A DNA stretch of 64,000 nucleotides from contig JAXLZA010000006.1 in NCBI GenBank assembly GCA_046351135.1, positions 1 to 64,000 on the forward strand, read 5' to 3'. The notes beneath the pieces were generated by a model. It was not told where the DNA came from, ran no database searches, and was given only the letters and a program-made list of their open reading frames with translations. This DNA is from UBA4427 sp046351135. Its GTDB lineage: Bacteria; Myxococcota_A; UBA9160; UBA4427. Within the stretch, counting starts at the first letter, position 1. Every line of letters starts with the position of its first letter. The position numbers and the translations under genes were made by a program. Positions 23,809 through 34,323 of the stretch are shown in pieces.

Positions 23809-24030
23809 CTAGAGGTCGACGGCCTTCAGCGTCTTGCGCTTGTTGCCCTGGGCGCGGTCCTCGGCGACCTTGATGATGTTGCGCACCGCCGCGTCGAGCG
23901 CTCCGTAGAACTCGCTCCCGACGTTGCACTTCTTGGCCGCCGCCTTCACGCGGGACTTCGAGATGATCAGCTCGCCCGTCTTCGCCTTCTTCGCCGAACC
24001 GCCCGCCGCCTTCTTCTTCTTGGCTGCCAT
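23809..24030 (-). CDS. Bacterial histone-fold protein
   Basis: The 73-residue protein has a lysine-rich tail (1-18, MAAKKKKAAGG and SAKKAK) followed by a minimal histone fold. Helix 1 spans about 24-35 (SKSRVKAAAKKC), the long helix 2 about 39-63 (SEFYGALDAAVRNIIKVAED), and the loop-2 motif KRKTLKAVDL is 64-73. In archaeal and eukaryotic histones this last motif supplies the paired Arg and Thr that touch DNA and the Asp that clamps the Arg; Arg65, Thr67 and Asp72 fit. Helix 3 is nearly absent, as in the small bacterial histones described from Bdellovibrio. It is probably a dimeric, abundant nucleoid DNA-binding protein. GGGAGG lies about nine bases before the ATG. Repeats and a palindrome sit 50-95 bases upstream. 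Confidence 0.88.
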   Translation of the reverse strand: MAAKKKKAAGGSAKKAKTGELIISKSRVKAAAKKCNVGSEFYGALDAAVRNIIKVAEDRAQGNKRKTLKAVDL

Positions 24031-24082
24031 CGCTGGCTTCCTCCCTCTCGTTTATCTGCCGTCGACACGGATGTCCGACGTG

Positions 24083-24123
24083 TTGTCACTCTGACTTGTC
24101 ACTCTGACAATCGCGACAATCGC
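24083..24123 (-). promoter_or_regulatory. Tandem repeats and palindrome upstream of the histone gene
   Basis: Two exact, adjoining copies of the 13-mer TTGTCACTCTGAC (24083-24095 and 24096-24108) are followed by two adjoining copies of the 9-mer GACAATCGC (24106-24114 and 24115-24123). Their junction creates a perfect inverted repeat TTGTCA-CTC-TGACAA at 24096-24110. It ends 53 bases before the histone start, a sensible place for an operator and promoter. The protein that would bind is unknown; self-regulation is possible but untested. Confidence 0.55.
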
Positions 24124-24640
24124 TCGTTCGATGGCGGTCGCCCGACCGCTTCGATCGATCCAGATCGCCTGCTCGCCGCCGTTTGCGCGATTCCGCTGGA
24201 ATCGCCGTCGATCGGCAGGCCCCCCAAGTTGCTGTCGTGCAGGAGAACCCCTGCTAAACGGCGCGATCATAAACGTTTCGATCGTCGTGTCAATCAATAA
24301 TGGCCTCATTTTGGCCTGGAAATGGCGAACTCACGCGTTTGGAGCGAGACGTCCGCCTCGTCGCCCGCCGTCCTTCGCCACCGCGCGCGTCCGCAGCCCG
24401 ATCCGCCTCGACGCGCAGGTGCCCGAACGACGCCGAATTCGGGCGCCTGGCGAGGTCGGGCCCGCGCCGCGCGCACAGCGACGGGGCCTCGCGCGCTCGC
24501 CGGCCACTGGGTTCCGAGTCGGGATTGCGTATCCTGCGCCCGGCTCGAAAGGCGCGAATTCGGGCCTCTTCCCGCCATTTCGGGCGCGAGCGATCCCGCG
24601 GCGAGCGCGCGTCGGAGACCCGCCCCGGGACGACCTCCAT

Positions 24641-24664
24641 CCGATCGGGAATCCGATCGGGAAT
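24641..24664 (+). repeat. 12-bp tandem repeat just upstream of the hydrolase start
   Basis: Two exact copies of CCGATCGGGAAT run head to tail, followed by a partial third (CGGATC). The array ends 20 bases before the ATG of the alpha/beta hydrolase gene. It is probably slippage-generated; a regulatory role is conceivable but unsupported. Confidence 0.7.
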
Positions 24665-24684
24665 CGGATCGAGAGACCGCGTCC

Positions 24685-25614
24685 ATGTCCCGGCAGCCGC
24701 CCCGGCAGCGATCCCCGCACCCGACCTCCCGCTTCTTCGAGACGCGCGATGCCGTCCGGCTCCACGTGCTCGCCTGGCTCGGCGACGAGCCCGCCACGCC
24801 CGGCGACGAGTCGCCGCTCGTCTTCCTCCACGGCGGCGGGGCGAACGCCCACTGGTGGGACCATCTGGCGGGCCCGCTCTCGGCGGGCCGGGCCGTCTAC
24901 GCCCTCGACTTCCGAGGCCACGGCGACTCCGACCATCCGGCGGAGCGACGGGTCGGGGCCTTCAACGACGATCTCGAGGCGCTCGTCGGCTGGCTCGGCC
25001 GCGACGACGTGATCCTCGTCGGCCACTCCCTCGGCGCGACCGTCGCCCTCGATCATGCCAGCCGCTTCGCCGCGACTCGCGCCCTCGTGCTCGTCGACCT
25101 CGCCCGGGGCGGGCCTCCGGAAATCGGGCGCCGTGCACGCCTCGCCCTCTCCCTGCGCCGGACGTATCGGAGCCGCGAGGACGCGGTCCAACGCTTCCGC
25201 TTCCTGCCCGAGTCGAGCCGGGCGAGCGAGGCCCTGCGCGCGGCGATCGCGGCGCATTCGGTGCGCGAGGAGGGCGTCGGGCGCTTCGGGTACAAGTTCG
25301 ATCCGGGCTGGTTCGGCCTGCCGAGCCGTCCGGCCCCGGATCCGGGCCAGATCCGCTGTCCGACGCTGCTCGTCCGCGGCGGGGAGAGCACGCTGCTGAC
25401 CCGCGAGGCGGCCGAGGCGTTCGTCCGCTCGCTCACGGGCGCCCGGATCCCTGCGCGTTGGGTCGAGATCCCCGAGGCGGGCCATCACGTCCTCGTCGAT
25501 CAGCCCGAGCGCCTGCTCGCGGTGCTCGAGGCGTTCCTCGAGACGCTTCCGGCGCCGTCGGCGCCCGGAGCCCCGTCGGCCGCGCCGGTCCGGGACGACG
25601 CCGGCGCGAACTAG
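24685..25614 (+). CDS. Alpha/beta hydrolase
   Basis: The 309-residue protein is an alpha/beta hydrolase with FLHGGGANAHWWDH (oxyanion region), ALDFRGHGDSDHP, the nucleophile elbow GHSLG (Ser near residue 116), an acid in the LLVRGGEST region, and the catalytic His in EAGHHVLVDQPE. It resembles esterases, epoxide hydrolases and lactonases; no lid motif identifies the substrate. The ATG at 24685 gives a short polar N terminus; a longer in-frame extension is open only because of base composition. No close partner genes define a pathway. Confidence 0.83.
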   Translation: MSRQPPRQRSPHPTSRFFETRDAVRLHVLAWLGDEPATPGDESPLVFLHGGGANAHWWDHLAGPLSAGRAVYALDFRGHGDSDHPAERRVGAFNDDLEALVGWLGRDDVILVGHSLGATVALDHASRFAATRALVLVDLARGGPPEIGRRARLALSLRRTYRSREDAVQRFRFLPESSRASEALRAAIAAHSVREEGVGRFGYKFDPGWFGLPSRPAPDPGQIRCPTLLVRGGESTLLTREAAEAFVRSLTGARIPARWVEIPEAGHHVLVDQPERLLAVLEAFLETLPAPSAPGAPSAAPVRDDAGAN

Positions 25615-25678
25615 CACCCGCCTGCGGCCTCAAGCGACGCCGCCATCCGGCGATGAAGGGTCACACTCGGCGCGCACG

Positions 25679-26185
25679 ATGCCCGCCGGCGCGTCCGTCG
25701 CGAACGCCCCCCGCGGCGCCCGCCAGGAGGCCGAAGACGTGATCCCGGAGCTCGCACACCGCGCCGCCCCGCATCCCGCGCCGAGCGCCGGATCGCGGCT
25801 CGAGACCACGGAGCTCCGGTCCACCCGGTCGCGCGAAGCGGCGCGGGGCCTCGCCCGGCCGGACTCGGAGCTCGGACCCGGGGGTCCGGCGGAGGATCCC
25901 GGCGCCGACTTCGCTCTCAGCCTCTCGAGCGCGTCCCTGCGGCTCGCCGCGGGTGCGAGCAGCCCCGGCGCGACCGGATGGGCCGCGACCTCGGCGGTGA
26001 CCTCCGCCGCGACCTCCGCGGCGCCCGTCGTCGACCCCGTCGACTCCCCCGCCTTCTCCTCCGTCGCCGCGGCCCCCGCCGCGGCGCCCGAGGCCGCTCC
26101 CCGCGGCGCGGCCGGCCGGGCGATCGCGGCCTACCGCGAGATCGCCCGCGCCCCGGTCGGCGAGCGGGTCCGCATCGTCGTCTGA
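25679..26185 (+). CDS. Hypothetical Ala/Pro-rich protein
   Basis: The 168-residue reading frame keeps G or C at nearly every third codon position, like proven genes nearby, which argues for coding. The sequence is Ala/Pro/Ser-rich and probably disordered to residue 140. It then becomes regular, with AAGRAIAAYREIARAP and a hydrophobic end VRIVV. No signal peptide, membrane segment or known domain is visible. It may belong to the following CBS-GGDEF gene's unit, about 190 bases on. I do not recognise the family; another frame in the same place is less convincing. Confidence 0.45.
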   Translation: MPAGASVANAPRGARQEAEDVIPELAHRAAPHPAPSAGSRLETTELRSTRSREAARGLARPDSELGPGGPAEDPGADFALSLSSASLRLAAGASSPGATGWAATSAVTSAATSAAPVVDPVDSPAFSSVAAAPAAAPEAAPRGAAGRAIAAYREIARAPVGERVRIVV

Positions 26186-26280
26186 GCGAGCCCGCCCCTC
26201 TGGACGACCTCGCCCTGGGTCCGCGCCGGCAGCTCCGGTGAAGACCCGATCCGCTCCCCGGGCTCTTCCCGAGACACACC

Positions 26281-26300
26281 GAAGTTCGTGCAGAAACTTC
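26281..26300. other. Small hairpin ahead of the CBS-GGDEF gene
   Basis: GAAGTT and AACTTC form a 6-bp stem around an 8-base loop in the 188-base gap between the hypothetical gene and the CBS-GGDEF gene. It could be part of a leader or a weak terminator for the upstream gene. Confidence 0.3.
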
Positions 26301-26373
26301 CCGGTCGGCTCGATAGGGCGAGAAGCCCCGCGAACCCGAGTCCCCTCCCTTCGACCCGAGAGCCGACCCGACG

Positions 26374-27369
26374 TTGCTCGACGAACCGATCTCGCAGTTC
26401 ATGAATCGGCAGGTCCTGCGCGGCGAGCCCGACACGCCGCTGCGGGACGTCGTCCGCCAGATGGACGTCGCCGTGCAGAGCGCCTTCGTCGTCTGCGAGG
26501 ACGGAACACCGGTCGGTGTGATCACCGAGCGCGACGTCGTCGCGACCCTCTCCCAGGTCTTCCAGGGCATCGATCACCGCGAGACCTGCGCCGCCGACGT
26601 GATGGCCTCCCCCGTCCACACGCTCCCCGAGAGCGCCTCGATGGGCGAGGTCGTCCGCATCATGAAGGAGCGCGGCTTCCGGCGCGTCCCGATCGTCGAC
26701 GACAAGAACCGGCTGACCGGGATCGTGAACATCGGCGAGCTCCAGAACGCCACCAACGCCGCGCTCGAGCGCTGGGGCCGCGACCTCGAGGCGACGGTCG
26801 AGGAGCGGACCGCCGAGCTGCGCGCCGCGAACGCGCGACTCGAGGGCCTCTCGCGCCAGGACGGCCTGACGGGCCTGGGCAATCGCCGTGCGATGGAAGA
26901 GCGGCTCGGCGAGATCCACGGCATGGCCTGCCGCTACGGCAATCCGTACGCGGTGATCCTGATCGACATCGACCACTTCAAGCTCTTCAACGACAGCCAG
27001 GGCCATCTCGCCGGCGACGAGGTCATCCGCAGCGTCGCCGCCGCCCTGCGCGAGGCGGTCCGCGCGGTCGACTCCGTCTATCGCTACGGGGGCGAGGAGT
27101 TCCTGATCCTGCTGCCCGAGACGGACGCCCGGGGTGCCGCGCTCGTGACGGAGCGGGTCCGGGCGGCGGTCGCGGGCCGCGCGCTGCGGCATCCGGTCTC
27201 CCCGACCGCGCCACACGTGACGGTGTCCCTGGGATACACCGAGGTCCCCACCCCGGCGGCGGCTCGACGGTTGTCCTGGGAGGACGTCGTCCGGCGCGCC
27301 GACGAGGCGCTCTACGGCGCCAAACAGCGGGGTCGCAATCGGGGCTGCGCCTGGAGCGACGACGAATAG
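26374..27369 (+). CDS. CBS-pair diguanylate cyclase (GGDEF)
   Basis: The 331-residue protein begins with two CBS domains (about 4-62 and 72-128), which usually sense adenine nucleotides. A short coiled coil follows (about 130-160, WGRDLEATVEERTAELR), then a GGDEF domain to about 325. The active site reads GGEEF (239-243), a functional variant. Arg230-Ala-Val-Asp233 lies five residues before it, matching the RxxD inhibitory site for c-di-GMP feedback. The enzyme should make c-di-GMP from two GTP in the cytoplasm in response to energy status. The start is a TTG at 26374; an ATG at 26401 would cut into the first CBS domain. Confidence 0.9.
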   Translation: MLDEPISQFMNRQVLRGEPDTPLRDVVRQMDVAVQSAFVVCEDGTPVGVITERDVVATLSQVFQGIDHRETCAADVMASPVHTLPESASMGEVVRIMKERGFRRVPIVDDKNRLTGIVNIGELQNATNAALERWGRDLEATVEERTAELRAANARLEGLSRQDGLTGLGNRRAMEERLGEIHGMACRYGNPYAVILIDIDHFKLFNDSQGHLAGDEVIRSVAAALREAVRAVDSVYRYGGEEFLILLPETDARGAALVTERVRAAVAGRALRHPVSPTAPHVTVSLGYTEVPTPAAARRLSWEDVVRRADEALYGAKQRGRNRGCAWSDDE

Positions 27370-27465
27370 CGTCCTCCGGTCGTGGGGCGGCGCGCCTCGT
27401 ATGAATCCACCATTGCGCCGCGGACGCCCAGGACGCATGCTCGTCGCCGGGGGGCGAGCCAGACG

Positions 27466-27990
27466 TTGATCACGGTGGCGCTCACGGCGACGGTCGATGC
27501 GACGCGCGAATGCGTCTGGCGCACGCTCGTCGACCCCGCCCTGCGACCGCGATGGGACGAACGCATCCTCGGCGAGCTCCGGCTCCCGGCGCGCCCCGAA
27601 CGAAACGAGCGCTTCGCCGGCTCCGCCGCCGCGCCGCCCGCCATCGCGGCCCTCCGCCGGATCGGCTGGCGATTCCGGCTCGCCGGCGTCCCGCTCGTGA
27701 TGATCGACGAGATCCATCGGATCGAGGGCCACGAGCGGATCCTCGGCCGGATCACGATCGGCTCGATGCGCTTCGACCGGACGATCACGCTCCGCGCCGA
27801 GCACGACCGCAGCGGACCACGCACCCGCGTCGGCATGAAGCTCGTCGCGAGCAATCGACTGGCGGTGATCGGCGAACTCGTCCCGCGGATCGAGGTCCAG
27901 CGGATCGTGATCGAGCACGTCGACACGACCCTGCGTCAGATCCGCAAGTACTGCGAGAGCCTGCCCCAGCGCGACGCGGCGATCGCCTAG
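27466..27990 (+). CDS. SRPBCC/START-like domain protein
   Basis: The 174-residue protein looks like an SRPBCC (polyketide cyclase/START-like) fold. It has the N-terminal strand and helix VALTATVDATRECVWRTLVDPALRPRWD, the central strands FRLAGVPLVMIDEIHRIEG and the long C-terminal helix IVIEHVDTTLRQIRKYCESLP. Such proteins bind hydrophobic ligands; no ligand is evident. The start is a TTG at 27466 or the GTG three codons later; the open frame further upstream lacks family resemblance. Its TAG stop shares the bases CTAG with the stop of the convergent LLM oxidoreductase gene. Confidence 0.65.
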   Translation: MITVALTATVDATRECVWRTLVDPALRPRWDERILGELRLPARPERNERFAGSAAAPPAIAALRRIGWRFRLAGVPLVMIDEIHRIEGHERILGRITIGSMRFDRTITLRAEHDRSGPRTRVGMKLVASNRLAVIGELVPRIEVQRIVIEHVDTTLRQIRKYCESLPQRDAAIA

Positions 27991-29027
27991 AGCAGGGCCT
28001 CGGCCAGGATGCGCAGGGCGCGGACGTCCCCCGTCCCCGCGAGCAGCGAGCCGACGCGACGCGCGCGACCGGCCTCCTTCCAGACCTCGAGCCGGGCGCG
28101 GATCCGGTCGGCGGGGCCGACGAGGGCGACCCGATCGACGAGCGCGTCGGGCACCGCCGCGATCGCCTCGTTCTTCCTTCCGTCGAGATAGAGATCCTGG
28201 ATCTTCGCAGCCGCGTCCTCGAAGCCCATCCGCTTCGCGTAGTCGTTGTAGAAGTTCGCGCCGCGCGCGCCCATGCCGCCGATGTAGAGGGCGAGGTGGG
28301 CCTTCACGGGAATCCGACACTTCTCGACGTCGTCGCCCAGGGCGACGACGCAGAACGGCGCGATCTCGAAGTCCGCGAGGGACTTCCCGCCGCCGGCCTT
28401 CGCGAAGCCCTCGGCGAGCGCCGGCTCGAAGAGGTCGAAGCGCTCGGGGTCCATCCAGACGGGGAACACCCCGTCGGCGACCTCGGCGGCGCAACGCAGG
28501 CCGGCGGGGGAGATCGAGGCAGTGTAGATGCGCAGCTTCGGGTCGCCGTGGAGGATGCTCTTCAGCGGCTTGCCGAGGCCCGTCGCGCCGGGGCCGTGAT
28601 AGGGGATCTGGTAGTGGAAGCCTTCGTGGACGAGGGGCTCCTTGCGCTCGACGATCCGGCGGACGATCGAGACGTATTCCCGGGTCCGCGTCAGCGGCCG
28701 GCCGTAGGCGACGCCGTGCCAACCCTCGACGACCTGCGGACCGGACGGGCCGAGCCCGAGGATGAAGCGTCCGCCGGAGAGCGCGTAGAGCGTCATGGCG
28801 GTCATCGCCGTCATCGCGGGGGTTCGGCCGGGCATCTGCATGATGGCGGTGCCGACGCGGATCTTCGTGGTCTGAGCCAGGATCCAGGCGGCGGGGGAGA
28901 CGGCGTCGGAGCCGTAGGCCTCCGCGGTCCAGACCGAGTCGTAGCCCATCGACTCGGCCTCGCGGATCAGATCGATCGGGACGCTCATCGTGGCGGGCGA
29001 ATAGCCCGCGATGATGCCGAGCTTCAT
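27987..29027 (-). CDS. LLM-class (luciferase-like) F420-dependent oxidoreductase
   Basis: The 346-residue protein is a luciferase-like monooxygenase-fold oxidoreductase of the F420-using type. Family stretches are EAESMGYDSVWTAEAYGSDA, KIRVGTAIMQMPGRTPAMTAMTAMTL, RFILGLGPSGPQVVEGWHG and the REYVSIVRRI helix. It probably oxidises or reduces a small molecule with coenzyme F420; F420 biosynthesis genes are not in the window. The start ATG 29027 matches the usual MKLGI N terminus. It follows the histidine kinase gene by about 60 bases on the same strand, so they may share a transcript. Confidence 0.9.
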   Translation of the reverse strand: MKLGIIAGYSPATMSVPIDLIREAESMGYDSVWTAEAYGSDAVSPAAWILAQTTKIRVGTAIMQMPGRTPAMTAMTAMTLYALSGGRFILGLGPSGPQVVEGWHGVAYGRPLTRTREYVSIVRRIVERKEPLVHEGFHYQIPYHGPGATGLGKPLKSILHGDPKLRIYTASISPAGLRCAAEVADGVFPVWMDPERFDLFEPALAEGFAKAGGGKSLADFEIAPFCVVALGDDVEKCRIPVKAHLALYIGGMGARGANFYNDYAKRMGFEDAAAKIQDLYLDGRKNEAIAAVPDALVDRVALVGPADRIRARLEVWKEAGRARRVGSLLAGTGDVRALRILAEALL

Positions 29028-29086
29028 GCTGCGTTCTCCTCGGGGAGCCGGCCTCGCGAGGCGGCTCGAGAGACGGACGAGACGGG

Positions 29087-31657
<2,571 letters not shown>

Positions 31658-31725
31658 CGCTGCAATCCGCCGCCGGTCGCCCCGCGCGCAGATTAGCCCA
31701 GGCGATCAGGCCGGCGGATGCCGGG

Positions 31726-32100
31726 TCAGCGGGGCGCCTTCTCCTGCCTCATGGCCTCGGGGGCGATCGGCGTCGGCGGCGGACCGTAGTTGTAGCCGCG
31801 CGTGTTCAGGACGATGACCCCGGGCGAGACCTCGATGCCCGACACACCGGGGCGACGCGCCGCCTCGGTGTCCTCGGCCTTGACGAAGGGCGACGCCTTG
31901 GGCGCGGCGTCGGGCTCGGCGGCCGGCCCGACGGCGGGATCGGCGACGGCCTCGGCGGCGGGCGGCGGCGTGCCCTCGCCGGCGCGGGCGATGCGAACGC
32001 CCGGGGAGAGCAGCGCGAAGCTCGCGACGACGCAGACCGTCCCCGCGAGCGAGACGACCCGCTGCCCGAAAGCCGACCGAAGACCCGCCTGGCTGCGCAT
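31726..32100 (-). CDS. Hypothetical exported protein
   Basis: The 124-residue protein has a signal peptide (about 13-42, VVSLAGTVCVVASFALLS to ARAGEG), an Ala/Pro-rich linker and a short conserved-looking C-terminal part, GVSGIEVSPGVIVLNTRGYNYGPPP. The start ATG 32100 is supported by CAGGAG about eight bases upstream. No known domain is recognised. It lies 68 bases upstream of the histidine kinase gene on the same strand and could encode a periplasmic partner for it, which is inference only. Confidence 0.6.
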   Translation of the reverse strand: MRSQAGLRSAFGQRVVSLAGTVCVVASFALLSPGVRIARAGEGTPPPAAEAVADPAVGPAAEPDAAPKASPFVKAEDTEAARRPGVSGIEVSPGVIVLNTRGYNYGPPPTPIAPEAMRQEKAPR

Positions 32101-32264
32101 GCTGCGTGCTCCTGATGCGGAGCTCGTCGCGCCGGGCCACCGACCCGCGGTCGGAGGTCGCGCGCGCGAGCCCTGCCGCGCCATCGGCCAGGGCCTGCCC
32201 GCGCTTGAGGTCGTCCATCACGGTCGCGCGGGCCCCGGCGACCGGATCCTTCGGAGGCCGGGCG

Positions 32265-33041
32265 CTAGATGCCCGACCCGTCGGACTCCTCGTGGACGTG
32301 GAGCCCGCACTCCTTGACCTCGTCGTTCTCCCACCACCAGCGCCCGGCGCGCGGATCGTCACCGGGGCCGATCGCGCGGGTGCACGGCTCGCAGCCGACC
32401 GACGGGTAGCCCTCGCGGTGGAGGCGATTCACGGGCACCTGGTGGGCGCCCACGTATTCGAGGACGCGCTCGTGGGTCCAGTCGGCGAGGGGCGCGAGCT
32501 TGATGATGCCGCCGGCGGCGGGATCGATCGCGAGCTTGCGCGTCTCCAAGCGGTTGGCGTTCTGGTCGCGGCGCAGGCCGGTGACGTAGGCGTCGACGCC
32601 GGCGAGGTAGCGCCGCATCGGGAGCACCTTGCGGATCTGGCAGCACTTCTTGCGATTCTCGATCGACTCGTAGAAGGCGTTCACGCCCTTCGCGCGGACG
32701 AAGGACTCGACCTCGGCGGCGTCCGGAAAGACGACCTCCACCTGCTTGTCGTAGCGGTCGCGGACGCGGTCGATCAGGTCGTAGGTCGCGGCGTGCAGGC
32801 GGCCCGTGTCGAGGACGAAGACGCGGGTGGTCGGATCGATCCGGTGGAGCATGTCGATCAGGATCATGCCCTCCGGTGCACCGAAGGAGGCCGAGATCGT
32901 CAGCCGGGGATGAAATTTCCCGACGGCCCAAGTCAGGAGATCCTCGGCGCTCCAGGATTCGACCGCGTCGCGGCGGATCAGGTCCAGGACCTCGTCCCGG
33001 AAGGGTTTTTCAGCGAGCGCATCGACGGCGAACAGGGCCAT
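32265..33041 (-). CDS. cysH: Assimilatory adenylyl-sulfate (APS) reductase with Fe-S cysteines
   Basis: The 258-residue protein reduces adenylyl sulfate to sulfite for cysteine synthesis, using thioredoxin or glutaredoxin. The nucleotide-binding loop is SASFGAPEG (50-58). Two cysteine pairs, Cys133-Cys134 (KKCCQIRK) and Cys217/Cys220 (GCEPC), are the ligands of the [4Fe-4S] cluster that marks APS-type enzymes over the PAPS type. The catalytic Cys245 lies in ECGLH. Partner genes for ATP sulfurylase or sulfite reductase are not nearby. A 5-bp GC hairpin (CCCCT/AGGGG) lies in the 5' leader. Like aconitase, it needs the Fe-S machinery encoded about 8 kb away. Confidence 0.94.
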   Translation of the reverse strand: MALFAVDALAEKPFRDEVLDLIRRDAVESWSAEDLLTWAVGKFHPRLTISASFGAPEGMILIDMLHRIDPTTRVFVLDTGRLHAATYDLIDRVRDRYDKQVEVVFPDAAEVESFVRAKGVNAFYESIENRKKCCQIRKVLPMRRYLAGVDAYVTGLRRDQNANRLETRKLAIDPAAGGIIKLAPLADWTHERVLEYVGAHQVPVNRLHREGYPSVGCEPCTRAIGPGDDPRAGRWWWENDEVKECGLHVHEESDGSGI

Positions 33042-33166
33042 GGGGGGAACCTCGATCCGATCGGCGGCCAGGAATCGGGCCGACCCCTCTCAAGGGGTTG
33101 GACGGGCGGGATTTTCTGAGTACTACAGGGCGACGTACCGGGCAAATTCCAGACAGGACAGATCCC

Positions 33167-33481
33167 TTAATGATCTCCCGCCCGGAGGCGCTCGCGCACG
33201 GCGCGGACCTTGTCCTCCATGTGGACGTCGGGGCGATCCCGGCGCTCGTCCATTTTGACGACGGTCCCGACCCGGACGGCACCGGCAGCGAAGACCGCTG
33301 CCTGCATCTTCTCGATCAGCCCGAAGAGCTCCGCCGGCTCGCCCTCGAGCGTCGTGAACATGGAGTCGAGCTGCCAGCGGACGCGGTCCTGGGCCTCGAG
33401 CACGGCGATCGCCGCGGCGACGTACTTCGAAACCGAGACGCCGGCTCCGACCGGCGAGATGCTGACGGCGGCAATGGCCAT
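33167..33481 (-). CDS. MTH1187-family thiamine-binding protein (UPF0045)
   Basis: The 104-residue protein matches the MTH1187/YkoF-like small thiamine-binding family. SISPVGAGVSVSKYVAAAIAVLE and WQLDSMFTTLEGE (Ser/Met near the ligand pocket) are characteristic, followed by KMQAAVFAAGAVRVGTVVKMDERRD. Members bind thiamine or hydroxymethylpyrimidine-like ligands in the cytoplasm and form tetramers. Start ATG 33481 is the family N terminus (MAIAAVSISPVG). It sits between folK and cysH, all on the minus strand, but separated by more than 120 bases on each side. Confidence 0.88.
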   Translation of the reverse strand: MAIAAVSISPVGAGVSVSKYVAAAIAVLEAQDRVRWQLDSMFTTLEGEPAELFGLIEKMQAAVFAAGAVRVGTVVKMDERRDRPDVHMEDKVRAVRERLRAGDH

Positions 33482-33615
33482 CCCGCCAGCATAGGGCCCC
33501 GGCCGCCGCTCGCCCCGTCCGTCGGTGATAGCCGACCAGCTGCGATCCCGGAGCCTCGCCCGGCCTCTTTCAGCCCCGTTCGGCCCCGATCGACCCCACT
33601 CGGTCCCGCAGCCCC

Positions 33616-34170
33616 TCAGCCCCGGAGCCCGAGCTCCCCGGGCGCGCCGGGCCAGCCGACGGGCCGCCGCCAGGGGCGCACGCTCTCCGGATCGAAGAGC
33701 TCGCGCGCGATCGCCTCGATCGTCGCACCGAGCCGCGGATGGACCAGCGCCGGCGCGAGCTCGGCGAGCGGCATCAGGACGAAGGCCCGCTCGTGCACCC
33801 GCGGATGGGGCACGACGAGCTCCGGCAGCTCGATCACGCGCTCGCCATAGAAGAGCAGGTCGAGGTCGATCGTGCGCGCGCCCCAGCGCACGGCCGCGGC
33901 CGTGCGATCGCGGCCGAGCATCGCCTCGATCCGCTGCAAACGACGCAGCAACGCGAGGGGCGCGAGCCAGCTGCGCAGGCCGAGCACCGCGTTGAGATAC
34001 GGCGCCTGGTCTCCCGGTCCGATCGGATCCGTCTCGTAGACCGTCGACGCCGCCAGCAGCAGCAGATCGGGCTCCTGCTCGAGCGCCTGCACGACCGCCG
34101 CGAAGCTGGCCTCGCGATCGCCCAGATTCGCGCCCACCGCCACGAAGACGAGCTCGCCTCCCTCTCGCAT
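33616..34170 (-). CDS. folK: 6-hydroxymethyl-7,8-dihydropterin pyrophosphokinase
   Basis: The 184-residue enzyme transfers pyrophosphate from ATP to the hydroxymethyl-dihydropterin on the way to folate. Hallmarks are VAVGANLGDRE near the start, ASTVYETDPIG, QAPYLNAVLGL, RWGARTIDLDLLFYG with the two Mg2+-binding Asp residues, and VVPHPRVHERAFVLMPLAE. The ATG 34170 has GGGAGGT about seven bases upstream. Divergent from the MOSC gene. Other folate genes are not in the window; the pterin dehydratase at the left end is a different pterin function. Confidence 0.95.
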   Translation of the reverse strand: MREGGELVFVAVGANLGDREASFAAVVQALEQEPDLLLLAASTVYETDPIGPGDQAPYLNAVLGLRSWLAPLALLRRLQRIEAMLGRDRTAAAVRWGARTIDLDLLFYGERVIELPELVVPHPRVHERAFVLMPLAELAPALVHPRLGATIEAIARELFDPESVRPWRRPVGWPGAPGELGLRG

Positions 34171-34323
34171 CGCGCCGACCTCCCATCTCTCGCATCGCGC
34201 GCCCGGCCGTTTCGCGGCGGACTTCGCAGAAGATAGGGTGGATCGCGTATGCTGCGCAGACGGCGAGCGCGAGCATCCCCTCGCGCGCCGGCCCGGCGGA
34301 CGACGCCTCACCCCAGGAGTGCC

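Larger units (their letters stand above)
24031..24684. other. Long divergent intergenic region upstream of the histone gene
   Basis: The 654 bases between the histone gene and the alpha/beta hydrolase gene hold no gene I can support. The half next to the histone gene (24041-24340) is markedly richer in A/T than the rest of the window and carries the tandem repeats and palindrome listed separately. The half near the hydrolase is GC-rich, with open frames lacking family resemblance and a 12-bp tandem repeat. Confidence 0.6.

Noticed and set aside
24300..24684. Open frames between the histone gene and the hydrolase start
   Set aside because: No family resemblance, no ribosome site, Arg-rich products on both strands, and the hydrolase fold begins only after 24685.
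25978..26241. Alternative Arg-rich frame overlapping the hypothetical Ala/Pro-rich gene
   Set aside because: Its amino acid make-up (runs of Arg and Pro) is that of a shifted frame in GC-rich coding DNA; the 25679-26185 frame has the proper third-position bias.
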